64,000 bases of DNA from Syntrophobacteraceae bacterium (GCA_003165235.1 PLSV01000146.1:1-64000), one strand, 5' to 3'; positions 17,354 through 26,530 are shown, numbered from the stretch's first letter. The notes: generated by a model from the sequence alone, not told the origin. A program made the numbers and translations.

Positions 17354-17564
17354 TGGAGCCTCCTTTCAGCGGCATTTTTGCCGGGCGGCTTTGCGCCCGG
17401 TCATTATACTGCAACCATATCAATTGAACTATCGTCTTAACGAAAGATTAAAGCCGCTTGACACATTCTTGCACTTCCTTTGTCACCCTTAGGAGTTAAT
17501 CCTTCGACTCCTCATGATATCCAATAATTTTTCGGAATTTTTCTAGCGAGAGCAGAAAAATAGC

Positions 17565-17593
17565 TTGACAAATGGGTATTTGAAGCATAGGAA
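17565..17593 (+). promoter_or_regulatory. Candidate promoter of the dcw cluster (upstream of mraZ)
   Basis: TTGACA at 17565-17570 is a perfect -35 box. A weak -10 (TAGGAA, 17588-17593) follows after 17 bp. TGGGT and TGGGC pentamers lie at about 17573 and 17614, resembling the TGGG-type boxes bound by MraZ, but the regular 10-bp spacing of known MraZ operators is not visible. Confidence 0.45.
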
Positions 17594-17632
17594 ATCAGCT
17601 AAGTGGTCAATTGTGGGCAAAAGGGGCAGGAA

Positions 17633-18097
17633 GTGGGAATCTTAGACTCACCCAACTTTAGAGGACGCTCAACCGCCAGGCTCGACAACAAAGGGCGCCT
17701 CCGCATACCCACAAAATTCAGGGAAGTCTTGCAGCACCATTACACCGACGCTCTCGTCATCTCCCGACGAGAGGAATGTCTCGTCGCGTATCCGCCCGAG
17801 AAGTGGGATGAGATGGAAGCCAAAGCATTGAAACATCTTTCCCTGGTTCATCCCGATCATCGCTCCTTCGTGCGGCTTGCAATTTCGGGGGCGGAGATAT
17901 GCGAATTCGACAGCCAGGGACGAATACTGATACCTCCCCTTCTTCGTGAAGACGCCCAAATTGAGCAGGAGGTAATCATTGTCGGAATGCTCGGGAGTTT
18001 CGAAATCTGGGCCAAGGCTGCTTATGACCTCCAGGTTGTCCGCGACAAGCAGAACGAGCACAAGATAATGGAAGATATTGCGAATTCCGGTTTCTAG
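17633..18097 (+). CDS. mraZ: Transcriptional regulator MraZ
   Basis: A 154-residue MraZ, the DNA-binding repressor at the head of the dcw cluster. It has two AbrB-like halves, each with the signature: RLDNKGRLRIPTKFRE and FDSQGRILIPPLLRE. I chose the GTG at 17633 because AAGGGG lies 6 nt upstream and the protein then starts at the family position; the in-frame GTG at 17603 adds ten unlikely residues. rsmH begins one base after the stop. Autoregulation at the upstream promoter is expected. Confidence 0.95.
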   Translation: MGILDSPNFRGRSTARLDNKGRLRIPTKFREVLQHHYTDALVISRREECLVAYPPEKWDEMEAKALKHLSLVHPDHRSFVRLAISGAEICEFDSQGRILIPPLLREDAQIEQEVIIVGMLGSFEIWAKAAYDLQVVRDKQNEHKIMEDIANSGF

Positions 18098-18098
18098 T

Positions 18099-19076
18099 AT
18101 GGATGAAAGCCCAACTGAATGTCAACACATTCCGGTGATGCCTGGACCGGTGATTGAACTTCTTAATTGCAAACCAGGCGGAATTTACGTTGACGGGACG
18201 ATCGGGGGAGGGGGATATGCCGGGTCCATTCTGGAAGAAAGCGCGGCGGACGGGGTCGTGCTCGGAATGGATTGGGATGGGGACGCGATAGCGCGTGTGC
18301 ACGAAAGACTCGGCGGCTATGGAGAAAGACTCATTCTGGAGAAGGCTGACTTTGCCGATATACGCCGGGTCCTTCGCAAGCACGGCATCCAGGAGGTCGA
18401 TGGAATCGTGCTCGATCTCGGCGTCTCGAGTTTGCAGCTAGAGGATGCGCGACGGGGATTTAGTTTTTTGAGGGAAGGGCCGCTCGACATGCGCATGAAT
18501 CGCGATTTGCCTCAAACTGCGGCAGAGCTTGTCAATACTCTGCCGGAAAGGGACCTGGCCGGCTTGATCTACCAGTACGGCGAGGAGAGGCTGTCGAGAA
18601 AGATCGCGCGCGCGATTGTGGCGGCAAGGCGAAATGGCCGCATCGAGAACACGCGGGAACTTGCCGAACTGATACGGAAAACCGTCCCGCAGACGAGGGA
18701 CTCTTTCCGGATTCACCCGGCCACCCGCACTTTTCAAGCCCTGCGGATAGCGGTCAACCGGGAGATCGATTCTTTGGAGCGTTTTCTGCCCGAAGGCCTG
18801 GACGTTCTCAAACCTGGAGGAAGGATCTGCGTGGTCGCCTTCCATTCATTAGAGGATAGGATGGTGAAAGAGGCGTTCAGGAACTGGGCACGGTCGTGTC
18901 GTTGTCCGCGCGAGCGCGCTGCGTGCGAGTGTGAAGGTAGACCGCTGGTTAGGCTGCTTACCAAAAAAGCTCTCCGGCCTTCGCTGGATGAAGTTGAGCA
19001 CAACCCGCGCGCGCGCAGCGCAAAGCTCAGGGCGGTTGAGAAATTAGGCAGGCATCCACCGGGAACATCGGACTGA
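18099..19076 (+). CDS. rsmH: 16S rRNA (cytosine1402-N4)-methyltransferase
   Basis: 325 residues of RsmH (MraW), which methylates N4 of C1402 in 16S rRNA. Signatures are HIPVMPGPVIELL, the SAM loop YVDGTIGGGGYAGSIL, LDLGVSSLQLEDARRGFSF, and the end HNPRARSAKLRAVEKL. ATG 18099 is one base after the mraZ stop, so translation is likely coupled. It is followed by an unusual 300-500 bp stretch before ftsL, where many genomes have almost no gap. Confidence 0.96.
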   Translation: MDESPTECQHIPVMPGPVIELLNCKPGGIYVDGTIGGGGYAGSILEESAADGVVLGMDWDGDAIARVHERLGGYGERLILEKADFADIRRVLRKHGIQEVDGIVLDLGVSSLQLEDARRGFSFLREGPLDMRMNRDLPQTAAELVNTLPERDLAGLIYQYGEERLSRKIARAIVAARRNGRIENTRELAELIRKTVPQTRDSFRIHPATRTFQALRIAVNREIDSLERFLPEGLDVLKPGGRICVVAFHSLEDRMVKEAFRNWARSCRCPRERAACECEGRPLVRLLTKKALRPSLDEVEHNPRARSAKLRAVEKLGRHPPGTSD

Positions 19077-19330
19077 GCGTAGATTGTCCAAAGGGTTGCT
19101 TCGCAGGGCGCCACGGCCTTTTTCCTGCGGGTTTGAGGGGGCCCGCAGGAAGATCTGGCCGGATTCACCCCGAAAGGGGATAGTTAGTGGTTTTCCGGGG
19201 AAGGGGAGGGAAAGAGGGAAGCTTTTCCGGGCGGCCGCGGGGGTGACCGTCCGGAAAACTTCTTCCCGCGAGAAAAGGGACCAAAGCTTTGGAGGGGGGA
19301 ACAAAAGATAAGCGAAGACGGCTCCGTTCA
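19077..19330 (+). other. GC-rich, hairpin-dense region between rsmH and ftsL
   Basis: About 250 bp with no convincing protein. Stems seen are CCTGCGGG/CCCGCAGG (about 19125-19151, 8 bp perfect), CCCC-GAAA-GGGG with a GNRA-type tetraloop (about 19167-19180), GTTTTCCGG pairing at distance with CCGGAAAAC (about 19191 and 19252), and the palindrome CCAAAGCTTTGG (about 19282-19293). No T-run follows any of them. The pattern suggests a structured RNA segment within the dcw transcript, but could also be degenerate DNA. Confidence 0.5.
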
Positions 19331-19382
19331 GATCGGAGGTTTAGAGAAATTCACCTGATAATTTAGCAGAAGGGGCGTAATT

Positions 19383-19598
19383 ATGCAGGCTATCACCTCA
19401 AAGAAAAGGTTTTCAAGAAGCGGCTGCCCTTCGACTCATTTTCTTTTCAGGCGCGACCTTGCGGATTATTCCGAGCCTCAAGGTTCTAACCGGATGGCCG
19501 GGACGGGCATGTTCTGCAGGTCAACCGGGGGCAGCTTTGCACGGGACTCCCATTGCGCCGGTCCCGGTCACAGGGGGCCGGAATGGGATATTTGCTAG
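19383..19598 (+). CDS. Possible small ORF upstream of the membrane ORF (doubtful)
   Basis: A 71-codon frame beginning with ATG at 19383 behind a good AAGGGG site (8 nt). Its stop overlaps the start of the 54-residue membrane ORF. The product (MQAITSKKRFSRSGCPSTHF...) has no hydrophobic or structural pattern I recognise and looks like low-information sequence. The ribosome site and the overlap are the only support. It may act as a leader ORF for the following gene. Confidence 0.3.
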   Translation: MQAITSKKRFSRSGCPSTHFLFRRDLADYSEPQGSNRMAGTGMFCRSTGGSFARDSHCAGPGHRGPEWDIC

Positions 19599-19747
19599 CG
19601 CTTTCTATCGGATTCGCGCTTGGCTGGCTTACGGCGGCCCTCCTTATGTCCAACTCGCGGGTGCAGCCGGGATCGCCGGAGACCGGATACGCTCGAGCCG
19701 GTATCTGCCCGATTTGTGAAAACTGCCAATTGACGGGCAACACATGA
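19583..19747 (+). CDS. 54-residue single-pass membrane protein with CPxCxxC motif, coupled to ftsL
   Basis: A short gene starting at ATG 19583 behind AGGGGG (19572-19577). Residues 2-22 form a transmembrane helix (GYLLALSIGFALGWLTAALL), followed by a linker and the motif Cys42-Pro-Ile-Cys45-Glu-Asn-Cys48 near the C-terminus, which could bind a metal or a cluster or be redox active. Its TGA overlaps the ftsL ATG (ATGA at 19744-19747), a classic coupling arrangement, so it is probably translated and functionally tied to FtsL. I do not recognise the family. The gene occupies a position normally empty in dcw clusters. Confidence 0.65.
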   Translation: MGYLLALSIGFALGWLTAALLMSNSRVQPGSPETGYARAGICPICENCQLTGNT

Positions 19748-20100
19748 AGAGAGCTAAAGAAATCTCCCCAATTTTCAGCATGAAGCCGGCGAGCGATCCC
19801 GGTTTCCGGCAAAGGGATCCGGCGCCTGTGCGCATGAGGACCTGGCTTGCGTCGGCAATCCTTCTGGGCGTTGTTTTCGTCATCTGTGCGATTTTTTACG
19901 TATGGCTCTACGTTCAGCAAATTCAAAACGGATATCGGCTTTCAAAAACCTACGAACAAAGCGAGCTCCTCAGCACTGTTCATCGGAAGCTGACGATCGA
20001 GTGGTCTCGATTTCAAGACCCGCAGCGGCTGGAGGACATTGGCCGAAACCAGTTCAGTCTGGCGCCGCCCAGGCCCGATCAGAAAGTGTTGATGCGTTAG
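19744..20100 (+). CDS. ftsL: Cell division protein FtsL
   Basis: 118 residues with the FtsL layout: a short cytoplasmic N-terminus, one transmembrane helix (about residues 34-56, LASAILLGVVFVICAIFYVW), then a periplasmic coiled coil (YRLSKTYEQSELLSTVHRKLTIEWSRF) and the conserved end RLEDIGRNQFSLAPPRPDQ. FtsL forms a complex with FtsQ and FtsB in the divisome. The start overlaps the stop of the small membrane gene, and ftsI begins 44 bp downstream. Confidence 0.9.
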   Translation: MKRAKEISPIFSMKPASDPGFRQRDPAPVRMRTWLASAILLGVVFVICAIFYVWLYVQQIQNGYRLSKTYEQSELLSTVHRKLTIEWSRFQDPQRLEDIGRNQFSLAPPRPDQKVLMR

Positions 20101-20144
20101 CAGTTTGACATGTAACCGGGCGCAGTTGAATTCGGGAGAGGAAA

Positions 20145-22124
20145 ATGGAAAGGCGCGAGCAGCGGAAATCTATGAACTCCTGCTACCGGTCGTGCCGCGT
20201 GCTTTTCCAGATTGTGGTGATTGCCGGCTTGTGCGCCATCGTAGTCAAAGCCTTTCGTCTCCAGGTGATCGAACACTCGTTCTGGGTGGGCCGCGCCAAT
20301 GCCTGTTTGAACACCAGGTTTACAGTCCCCGCATATAGAGGCACCATCTATGACAGGCAGGGGCGAGTGTTATCCTACTCGGTTCCGCAGCCTTCGCTTT
20401 ATGCTTTTGGGGACCAAATCGAAAATCCGTCAAAAACTGCGGTCCTTCTCGGCCAAATCCTGGACGAACCGGCCAGGTCCATTGAAAAAAAGCTCACTTC
20501 TTCCGGCCATTTCGTCTGGATAAAGCGCCACCTCTCAGATCAGCAGGCCAGCGAAATAGAGAAGCTAAAAGCTCCTGGTCTTAACCTCACCGATGAATAC
20601 AAACGGTTCTACCCCTACCGGGAGGTGGGCGGCCAGGTTGTGGGATTCGTCAATATTGACGGCGCCGGAATAGAGGGCATAGAAAAATCTTTCGATGATG
20701 TGCTGCGAGGCAAGCCGATCCCTGTATGTCAGTTGAGGGACGGCGGCCGCAAGCGGCTGTGGCTCAATTCATCGGCGCCCCCCGAGCCTGCAGAGAGTTT
20801 CGGCATAAAGCTCACGCTGGACGCCTTCATTGAGTACGTCGCCGAACGTGAACTGGAGAAGGCGGCGCAGCAATACAGGGCCAGAGAGGCGGAAGTGGTG
20901 GTCATGGACGTTGAGACTCGCCAGGTGCTGGCTATGACAAGTTGGCCCTTTTTCGATCCGAACATTATTCCGGAAAAGAAGGACTCCAAAGAAGGGTTTG
21001 GGCGCGACCACGTAATCTCCGACGCCTTTGAGCCAGGCTCGGCCTTTAAGGTGTTCCTTATGAGCGCCGCCCTGGATCAGAATGTGGTCCGGGAGCACGA
21101 CACGATAAACTGCGAAGGCGGCAGGTGCATGCTGGAAGGCCATTCCATAAAGGACGACCACCCTCACGGCTGGCTCACTATGCAGGAGGTGATAAAATAT
21201 TCGAGCAATATCGGGGCCGCCAAAATTGCGCTCCGTTTCGGCAGCGAAAGATACGCCCGCTACATTCACGAGTTTGGCTTCGGATCTTTGAGCGGGATCG
21301 ACCTGCCGGGAGAATTCAAAGGGCTTGTGAGACCGCAAAAGAGTTGGAAACCGATTGACCTTGCCGTAACCGGCTTTGGACAAAGCATTGGAATCACCAG
21401 CCTGCAACTCACCAACGCCATTGCCGTTATAGCCTGCGGAGGGGAATACGGCCCGCCGATAATCGCGGACGCTGTTCTTGACGCGGAGGGAAGACCGGTC
21501 AGGCAATTCCAATCGATCAGGACGCGAAGAGTAATTCAAAAGAGGACAGCCGACCAGATTAGTGCGATGATGATTGGTGTAACTCAGAAAGGCGGGACAG
21601 GGGCCAATGCGGCGCCCGAGGGTTACACGGCGGCAGGCAAGACTGGAACTGCTCAGGTAATGGACACAAAGACGAAGCGTTACGCTTCGGACAAGTATAC
21701 CGCAGTTTTTACCGGGTATGTCCCGGCTGAGCAGCCCAAACTGGTAATTACCGTAGTTGTCCACGAACCACGGGGGGCTATTTATGGGGGAATCGTAGCG
21801 GCGCCGGTATTCCGGGGTATTGCCGCAAAAGTCCTGCCCTACCTGGGTGTAATACCCTCTGCGCCGAATCCAACACCCAGTCCCGACATCCGCACTGCTA
21901 ACGCCTCACCCATTCATGTCAAACAGGCCTCTGGCAGCAAAAAAACTGCGGGCGAAAAGCCCGGCCCCAAGTCTGCTCAGAAAACAGTTTCGAAAAAATC
22001 GGCTTCTATAAAAAGTTCAGGGGCCGTTCCGATTGTTGCGAAGAAGATTCAGCCGGCTCCGAAGCCCGAAGCGCCTGAAAAGTACTCGCTAAAGATCGAT
22101 GAGCGGGAAGCTGGGGTTTATTAG
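20145..22124 (+). CDS. ftsI: Peptidoglycan D,D-transpeptidase FtsI (PBP3-like)
   Basis: 659 residues. One N-terminal membrane anchor (about 19-39), a PBP dimer/pedestal domain (60-215) and a transpeptidase domain with all three motifs: Ser299-Ala-Phe-Lys302, Ser353-Ser-Asn355 and Lys499-Thr-Gly-Thr502. It cross-links septal peptidoglycan. Instead of PASTA domains it ends in a tail of about 80 residues rich in Lys, Ser, Ala and Pro (after residue 570), probably disordered and periplasmic. GAGG lies before the ATG. murE follows about 100 bp downstream. Confidence 0.95.
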   Translation: MERREQRKSMNSCYRSCRVLFQIVVIAGLCAIVVKAFRLQVIEHSFWVGRANACLNTRFTVPAYRGTIYDRQGRVLSYSVPQPSLYAFGDQIENPSKTAVLLGQILDEPARSIEKKLTSSGHFVWIKRHLSDQQASEIEKLKAPGLNLTDEYKRFYPYREVGGQVVGFVNIDGAGIEGIEKSFDDVLRGKPIPVCQLRDGGRKRLWLNSSAPPEPAESFGIKLTLDAFIEYVAERELEKAAQQYRAREAEVVVMDVETRQVLAMTSWPFFDPNIIPEKKDSKEGFGRDHVISDAFEPGSAFKVFLMSAALDQNVVREHDTINCEGGRCMLEGHSIKDDHPHGWLTMQEVIKYSSNIGAAKIALRFGSERYARYIHEFGFGSLSGIDLPGEFKGLVRPQKSWKPIDLAVTGFGQSIGITSLQLTNAIAVIACGGEYGPPIIADAVLDAEGRPVRQFQSIRTRRVIQKRTADQISAMMIGVTQKGGTGANAAPEGYTAAGKTGTAQVMDTKTKRYASDKYTAVFTGYVPAEQPKLVITVVVHEPRGAIYGGIVAAPVFRGIAAKVLPYLGVIPSAPNPTPSPDIRTANASPIHVKQASGSKKTAGEKPGPKSAQKTVSKKSASIKSSGAVPIVAKKIQPAPKPEAPEKYSLKIDEREAGVY

Positions 22125-22227
22125 TCGAGCTGTTTAAGGCCTCTCCTAAAAGCCGTCTTTATGTAAAAATGGTACTGGTTCTGAACGAAGTTTGTTACAT
22201 AAATAAAAACCTGGCGATGCGAACCTG

Positions 22228-23781
22228 ATGAAGACGCTCAAAGAGCTCATACACGGTCTGGAAGTTATTGGCGCAAGCGGCAAGCTGGACGTCCCCGTGT
22301 CCAGTGTGTGCTGTGACAGCAGGCATGCGGAAAAAGGCGGGCTGTTTGTCTGCGTTTCGGGAATGCGTGCGGATGGGCACGATTTCATTGACGACGCCCT
22401 GTCACACGGCGCCGTTGCGATTGTCGCCCAAACTGAGATGCCCGCTGGCTTTCCAATGGGTTTTGTGCGCGTCCGGGACTCCCGCGCGGCGCTTGCAGCA
22501 ATATCTGCGAATTTCTACGGTCACCCGGCTTCAAGGCTCGATCTCATTGGAATAACGGGAACCAATGGAAAGACTACAACCTCACTGCTCATCGAGAGCA
22601 TTCTCCAGAGCCACGGATCAAGTCCGGGAGTCCTCGGCACACTCGTCTACAGGTGGGCGGGAAAGCAAATTCCCGCTCCCCTGACCACGCCCGAATCCCT
22701 GGAGATCCAGAGACTCTTTTCCTGCATGCTCCAGGACGGGGTTTCACACGTCGTCATGGAAGTCTCATCTCACGCGCTCGCGCTTGGCAGAATTGCCGGG
22801 TGCGAGTTCCGGACGGGGGTTTTCACCAATCTGTCACAAGACCATCTTGATTTTCATTCGACCATGGAGGAGTATTTCTCAGCCAAAAGGCTTCTTTTCT
22901 CGTCCTATCTTGACCCACATCGTTCTGTGGCGGTAATCAATGAAGATGATGAATACGGCAGAAGAATAATTGAAAACGGGACCCGCGCGGCCAGAATCAT
23001 CCGTTACTCCGGCGCAATTTCCCCAGGCCCCGGTTTGGAAAAGGGGGCAAATGACGTTTTCGTCAAAGAAGCCCGGTTCAGTCCCATGGGCATCACCGCG
23101 AAAGTCCATACAGCTCAAGGAGAAATCAGGGTTGATTCCCCACTCATGGGCAGGCTGAACCTGTATAACATTCTGGCCGCGATATCCGCGGCAGTGTCCC
23201 TGGATATTGCGCCAAACGCCATTGAAGAGGGCATCCGAAACCTTTCCCGCGTGGACGGGCGTCTGGAGCGCGTTGAGATACCTGACCGGTTCGGCTTTCA
23301 GGTAGTTGTTGATTACGCGCACACACCCGACGCAATGGAAAAGGCGCTTGCCTGTCTTCGCGAAATGACTGAAAACAGGCTTATCGCCGTATTCGGGTGC
23401 GGCGGGGACCGCGACAGGGGAAAGCGCCCGATCATGGGTAGAATCGCCGCAGAGCGTGCGGACCTCGTGGTCGTAACGAGCGACAATCCCCGGTCCGAGC
23501 CGCCCGATGATATCATCGATCAAATCGAGGCAGGAGTAAAACAGACGGGGATCCCGGCATTGGGACCCGCCGGAGGACTGTCAGCCGGGAAGGGCTACAT
23601 ACGGCAGGTTGACAGGCGAAAGGCCATCGAACTCGCGCTGGCGCTGGGTCGTCCCGGAGACACGATTTTTATCGGGGGCAAGGGGCACGAAACCTACCAA
23701 ATCGTTGGGACCATCAAACATTCATTTGACGACAGGCTGGCAGTGAGGGAGTATTTTAACAGAACCTCGACCGGACAATAG
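22228..23781 (+). CDS. murE: UDP-MurNAc-L-Ala-D-Glu:meso-diaminopimelate ligase
   Basis: 517 residues. The ATP loop is GITGTNGKTTT and the N-terminal domain binds UDP-MurNAc. The C-terminal motif DNPRSEP is the one that recognises meso-diaminopimelate, so the peptidoglycan is of the DAP type. The segment VFGCGGDRDRGKRPIMG is also diagnostic. It adds the third residue of the stem peptide in the cytoplasm. The stop is 5 bp before murF. The ribosome site is weak, which suggests translation dependent on the upstream gene. Confidence 0.97.
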   Translation: MKTLKELIHGLEVIGASGKLDVPVSSVCCDSRHAEKGGLFVCVSGMRADGHDFIDDALSHGAVAIVAQTEMPAGFPMGFVRVRDSRAALAAISANFYGHPASRLDLIGITGTNGKTTTSLLIESILQSHGSSPGVLGTLVYRWAGKQIPAPLTTPESLEIQRLFSCMLQDGVSHVVMEVSSHALALGRIAGCEFRTGVFTNLSQDHLDFHSTMEEYFSAKRLLFSSYLDPHRSVAVINEDDEYGRRIIENGTRAARIIRYSGAISPGPGLEKGANDVFVKEARFSPMGITAKVHTAQGEIRVDSPLMGRLNLYNILAAISAAVSLDIAPNAIEEGIRNLSRVDGRLERVEIPDRFGFQVVVDYAHTPDAMEKALACLREMTENRLIAVFGCGGDRDRGKRPIMGRIAAERADLVVVTSDNPRSEPPDDIIDQIEAGVKQTGIPALGPAGGLSAGKGYIRQVDRRKAIELALALGRPGDTIFIGGKGHETYQIVGTIKHSFDDRLAVREYFNRTSTGQ

Positions 23782-23786
23782 AGAAT

Positions 23787-25178
23787 ATGTTCAGGACTGT
23801 AGCGACACTGGCTGAGGCTGCGGGAGGCGAGATACTTGCCGGGGACCCCGGAGCGCAAGTCCGGGCGATTTCCACAGACACTCGGGAGATTGCGCCGGGA
23901 GACTGCTTCATTGCCCTCCCCGGAGAAAACCACGACGGGAGCGCCTTCGTTTCCGACGCCATGAGTAAGGGCGCCGGCGCGGTAATCGTGTCGGAGCGCA
24001 TCGTTTTATCCCAGGATACTTCCGCCGCCGTCATCAGAGTAGACGACACCCTTTACGCTCTCGGCGAACTGGCGCGGCGCCACCGCATGAAGTTCGACAT
24101 CCCGGTAATCGCCGTTTCCGGCAGCAACGGCAAGACCAGCACCAAAGAGATGATCGCGGCCATTTTCAGCCGAACTCGGAAGGTGTTAAAGAACAAGGGC
24201 AATTTCAATAACCTGATTGGCCTTCCGCTCACGCTGCTCGGCCTGAGCGAAGAGCACAGAGTCGCTGTCGTGGAAATGGGAATAAACGTTCCCGGAGAAA
24301 TGGAACGGTTGGCGCAGATCGGCGCTCCCACTGCCGCGATCATCACCAATATACAGCCGGCCCACCTCAAAGGACTTGAATCGATCGAGCGCATCATGGA
24401 AGAGAAGGGAAAGCTCTGGAAATCGCTGGGTTCGGACGGCGTCGCCGTGGTGAACCTGGATGACCCGATGCTTTCGCATTTCGCCGAACACATCAACTCC
24501 CGAAAAATCACCTGCTCTCTCAGAAATATCGCCGCCGATGTGTACGTGTGCTCGAAGATCGTAGTTACCGAAGGAAACACCTCATTTCGAATAAACGCAG
24601 GGGGCTTCGAGATACCAGTGTCGCTCCCCGTTATGGGCGTCCACCATGCCCAAAATGCCCTTGCCGCAACCGCCGCCGTTTTGAGTACGGGGGCTTCAGC
24701 CGAGGAGGTCGGCGCCGGACTCTCAGACTGCACGCTGCCGCCTCAGCGCATGAATTGCCTGAAGCTCCGCAACGGTGGGGTCCTGGTGGACGATACTTAC
24801 AACGCCAACCCCTGCTCGATGATTGCCGCAGTGGAAGCGGTGCTTTCCGCAAGCTCGGGCAGTCCTTTTGTGGCGGTGCTTGCAGAGATGCGCGAGCTCG
24901 GTCCGGACAGCCCTGTTCTTCACTTCGAGGTAGGCCGAAGAGTAGGCGCTGCAAAACCGAACAGGTTGATCACGCTCGGGCCGCTGGGCGTCGAGATACT
25001 CAAGGGAGCGCAGGCCGCCGGACTCGATGAGTCCCTGTGTTTTCACGCGGGCGATCATGCCGAAGCAGCGGATTTCTTGCGGCGGGTTGCGCCCGAGGGA
25101 GCGTGGATCCTGGTCAAAGGCTCCCGCGGGATGACAATGGAAAAAGTCGTCGAGGCAATGGCCGGGGAGTTTGCGTGA
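23787..25178 (+). CDS. murF: UDP-MurNAc-tripeptide:D-Ala-D-Ala ligase
   Basis: 463 residues. The Mur ligase ATP loop is AVSGSNGKTSTKEM, followed by KGNFNNLIGLPLTLL, a MurF signature, and VLVDDTYNANPCSMIAA. It adds D-Ala-D-Ala, finishing the cytoplasmic UDP-MurNAc-pentapeptide. The stop TGA overlaps the GTG start of murD (GTGA). In most dcw clusters mraY lies between these two genes; here there is no room for it. Confidence 0.97.
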   Translation: MFRTVATLAEAAGGEILAGDPGAQVRAISTDTREIAPGDCFIALPGENHDGSAFVSDAMSKGAGAVIVSERIVLSQDTSAAVIRVDDTLYALGELARRHRMKFDIPVIAVSGSNGKTSTKEMIAAIFSRTRKVLKNKGNFNNLIGLPLTLLGLSEEHRVAVVEMGINVPGEMERLAQIGAPTAAIITNIQPAHLKGLESIERIMEEKGKLWKSLGSDGVAVVNLDDPMLSHFAEHINSRKITCSLRNIAADVYVCSKIVVTEGNTSFRINAGGFEIPVSLPVMGVHHAQNALAATAAVLSTGASAEEVGAGLSDCTLPPQRMNCLKLRNGGVLVDDTYNANPCSMIAAVEAVLSASSGSPFVAVLAEMRELGPDSPVLHFEVGRRVGAAKPNRLITLGPLGVEILKGAQAAGLDESLCFHAGDHAEAADFLRRVAPEGAWILVKGSRGMTMEKVVEAMAGEFA

Positions 25179-26530
25179 GAGGCGAAGAAACCTGCGAAAA
25201 AACGCTCGTGGTTGGCCTTGGCGCGTCAGGCCGGGCCGTATGCGCTCTGCTCCGAAGCCGGGGGGCCAAAGTGACCGCGACAGACTTGCGCTCACGCTCT
25301 GAATTCAAGGACGCGCTGAACAGTATCGAGCAGGCGGGCTGTTCGTTGCGCCTGGGGTCCCACCTGATGGAAGATTTTCTCGATGCGGACCGGATAATCG
25401 TCAGCCCCGGTGTACCCCTGGATATCGGGCCGCTTAAAGAAGCCAGAAGCCGGGGGATAGAAATAGTAGGTGAACTCGAGTGGTCCTGGCGGCAGGTCAG
25501 CCTCCCTGTGATCGCGGTAACCGGAACCAATGGAAAAACGACCACAACCGCCCTGATCGGCCAAATGCTCAAGCAGGCCGGAAGGCATCCCTTCGTTGGC
25601 GGAAATATTGGAACACCCCTCAGCCAGTGGATACTTTCGGGTGAGCATGCCGACATTCTGGTGCTGGAGCTTAGCAGCTTCCAACTGGATACCGCTTCCA
25701 CCTTCCGCCCGGACATAGGGGTGTTGCTGAACGTAACCGAAGATCACCTGGACCGCTACGAAAGCTTCAAAGCTTACACAGATTCCAAGCTCTCCATTTT
25801 TCGGCGGCAAAACAGCGCAAATTTCGCCATCATCAACGGCGAAGACCCGATTTGCAGCAAGCGCATCGAGGAGATTCCGGGCACGGTCCTGTCCTTTAGC
25901 AGGTCGGACTCAGCCGCAAACGCCATAGTGGAAGGCGGCGCCATCAAGGTGGCTGTCCCGGGCAAAGGGAAGTGTGAGATTAGCCTGGAAAAAATCAAGC
26001 TGCAGGGTTCGCATAACCGTGAAAACATAATGGCTGCGGCCCTGGCCGCCGTATGCATGGAAGTTCCCGCCGGAGCAATTCAAGCGGCGGTTGAGGGGTT
26101 CGGCGGTTTTGCCCACAGGGTAGAGTGGGTGCGCAACTGGAAGGGAATCGATTTCTACGACGACTCCAAGGGGACCAACGTCGGTGCGGTGGTCAAAGCT
26201 CTGGAGGGTTTTGACCGGCCCGTCCTGCTCCTGCTTGGCGGAAAGGATAAACTCGGTGCCTACGAACCATTGCTCGCGCCGCTCCTCGCCAGGGGCAAGG
26301 GGATTTTCGCCTTTGGGGAAGCCGGTCCGAGAATTTACGGCCAATTATGCGGGAAAGTCCCGGCCGGAATTTATCCGGATTTGGGATCAGCCTTCCGGGA
26401 TGCGGTCAGACGCGCTTCGCCGGGAGACGTTGTGCTGCTCTCGCCCGCGTGCGCCTCTTTTGATCAGTATGAGAGCTACGCGCACAGAGGGGACCATTTC
26501 AAAAAGCTGGTGGCGGAGCTTGGGGATTAG
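25175..26530 (+). CDS. murD: UDP-MurNAc-L-Ala:D-glutamate ligase
   Basis: 451 residues from GTG 25175, which overlaps the murF stop; GGGGAG lies 7 nt upstream. The N-terminal Rossmann segment is LVVGLGASGRAVCALLRSRG, the ATP loop AVTGTNGKTTTTALIG, and FYDDSKGTNVGAVVKALEGF with LLLGGKDK are MurD signatures. It adds D-glutamate, the second residue of the stem peptide. An upstream in-frame extension to 25037 lies wholly inside murF and is rejected. Confidence 0.96.
   Translation: MRGEETCEKTLVVGLGASGRAVCALLRSRGAKVTATDLRSRSEFKDALNSIEQAGCSLRLGSHLMEDFLDADRIIVSPGVPLDIGPLKEARSRGIEIVGELEWSWRQVSLPVIAVTGTNGKTTTTALIGQMLKQAGRHPFVGGNIGTPLSQWILSGEHADILVLELSSFQLDTASTFRPDIGVLLNVTEDHLDRYESFKAYTDSKLSIFRRQNSANFAIINGEDPICSKRIEEIPGTVLSFSRSDSAANAIVEGGAIKVAVPGKGKCEISLEKIKLQGSHNRENIMAAALAAVCMEVPAGAIQAAVEGFGGFAHRVEWVRNWKGIDFYDDSKGTNVGAVVKALEGFDRPVLLLLGGKDKLGAYEPLLAPLLARGKGIFAFGEAGPRIYGQLCGKVPAGIYPDLGSAFRDAVRRASPGDVVLLSPACASFDQYESYAHRGDHFKKLVAELGD

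Noticed and set aside
19084-19311. 75-codon frame between rsmH and ftsL
   Set aside because: Its composition follows the GC-rich hairpins, and there is no family resemblance or good ribosome site.
20769-21764. 331-codon frame antisense to ftsI
   Set aside because: A shadow of a GC-rich gene; the plus-strand FtsI motifs are unambiguous. Similar long antisense frames at 28230-29435 (murC) and 31385-32566 (ftsA) were left out for the same reason.
25037-25174. Long N-terminal extension of MurD
   Set aside because: It overlaps the 3' end of murF in another frame and does not resemble MurD; GTG 25175 has a ribosome site and the usual N-terminus.
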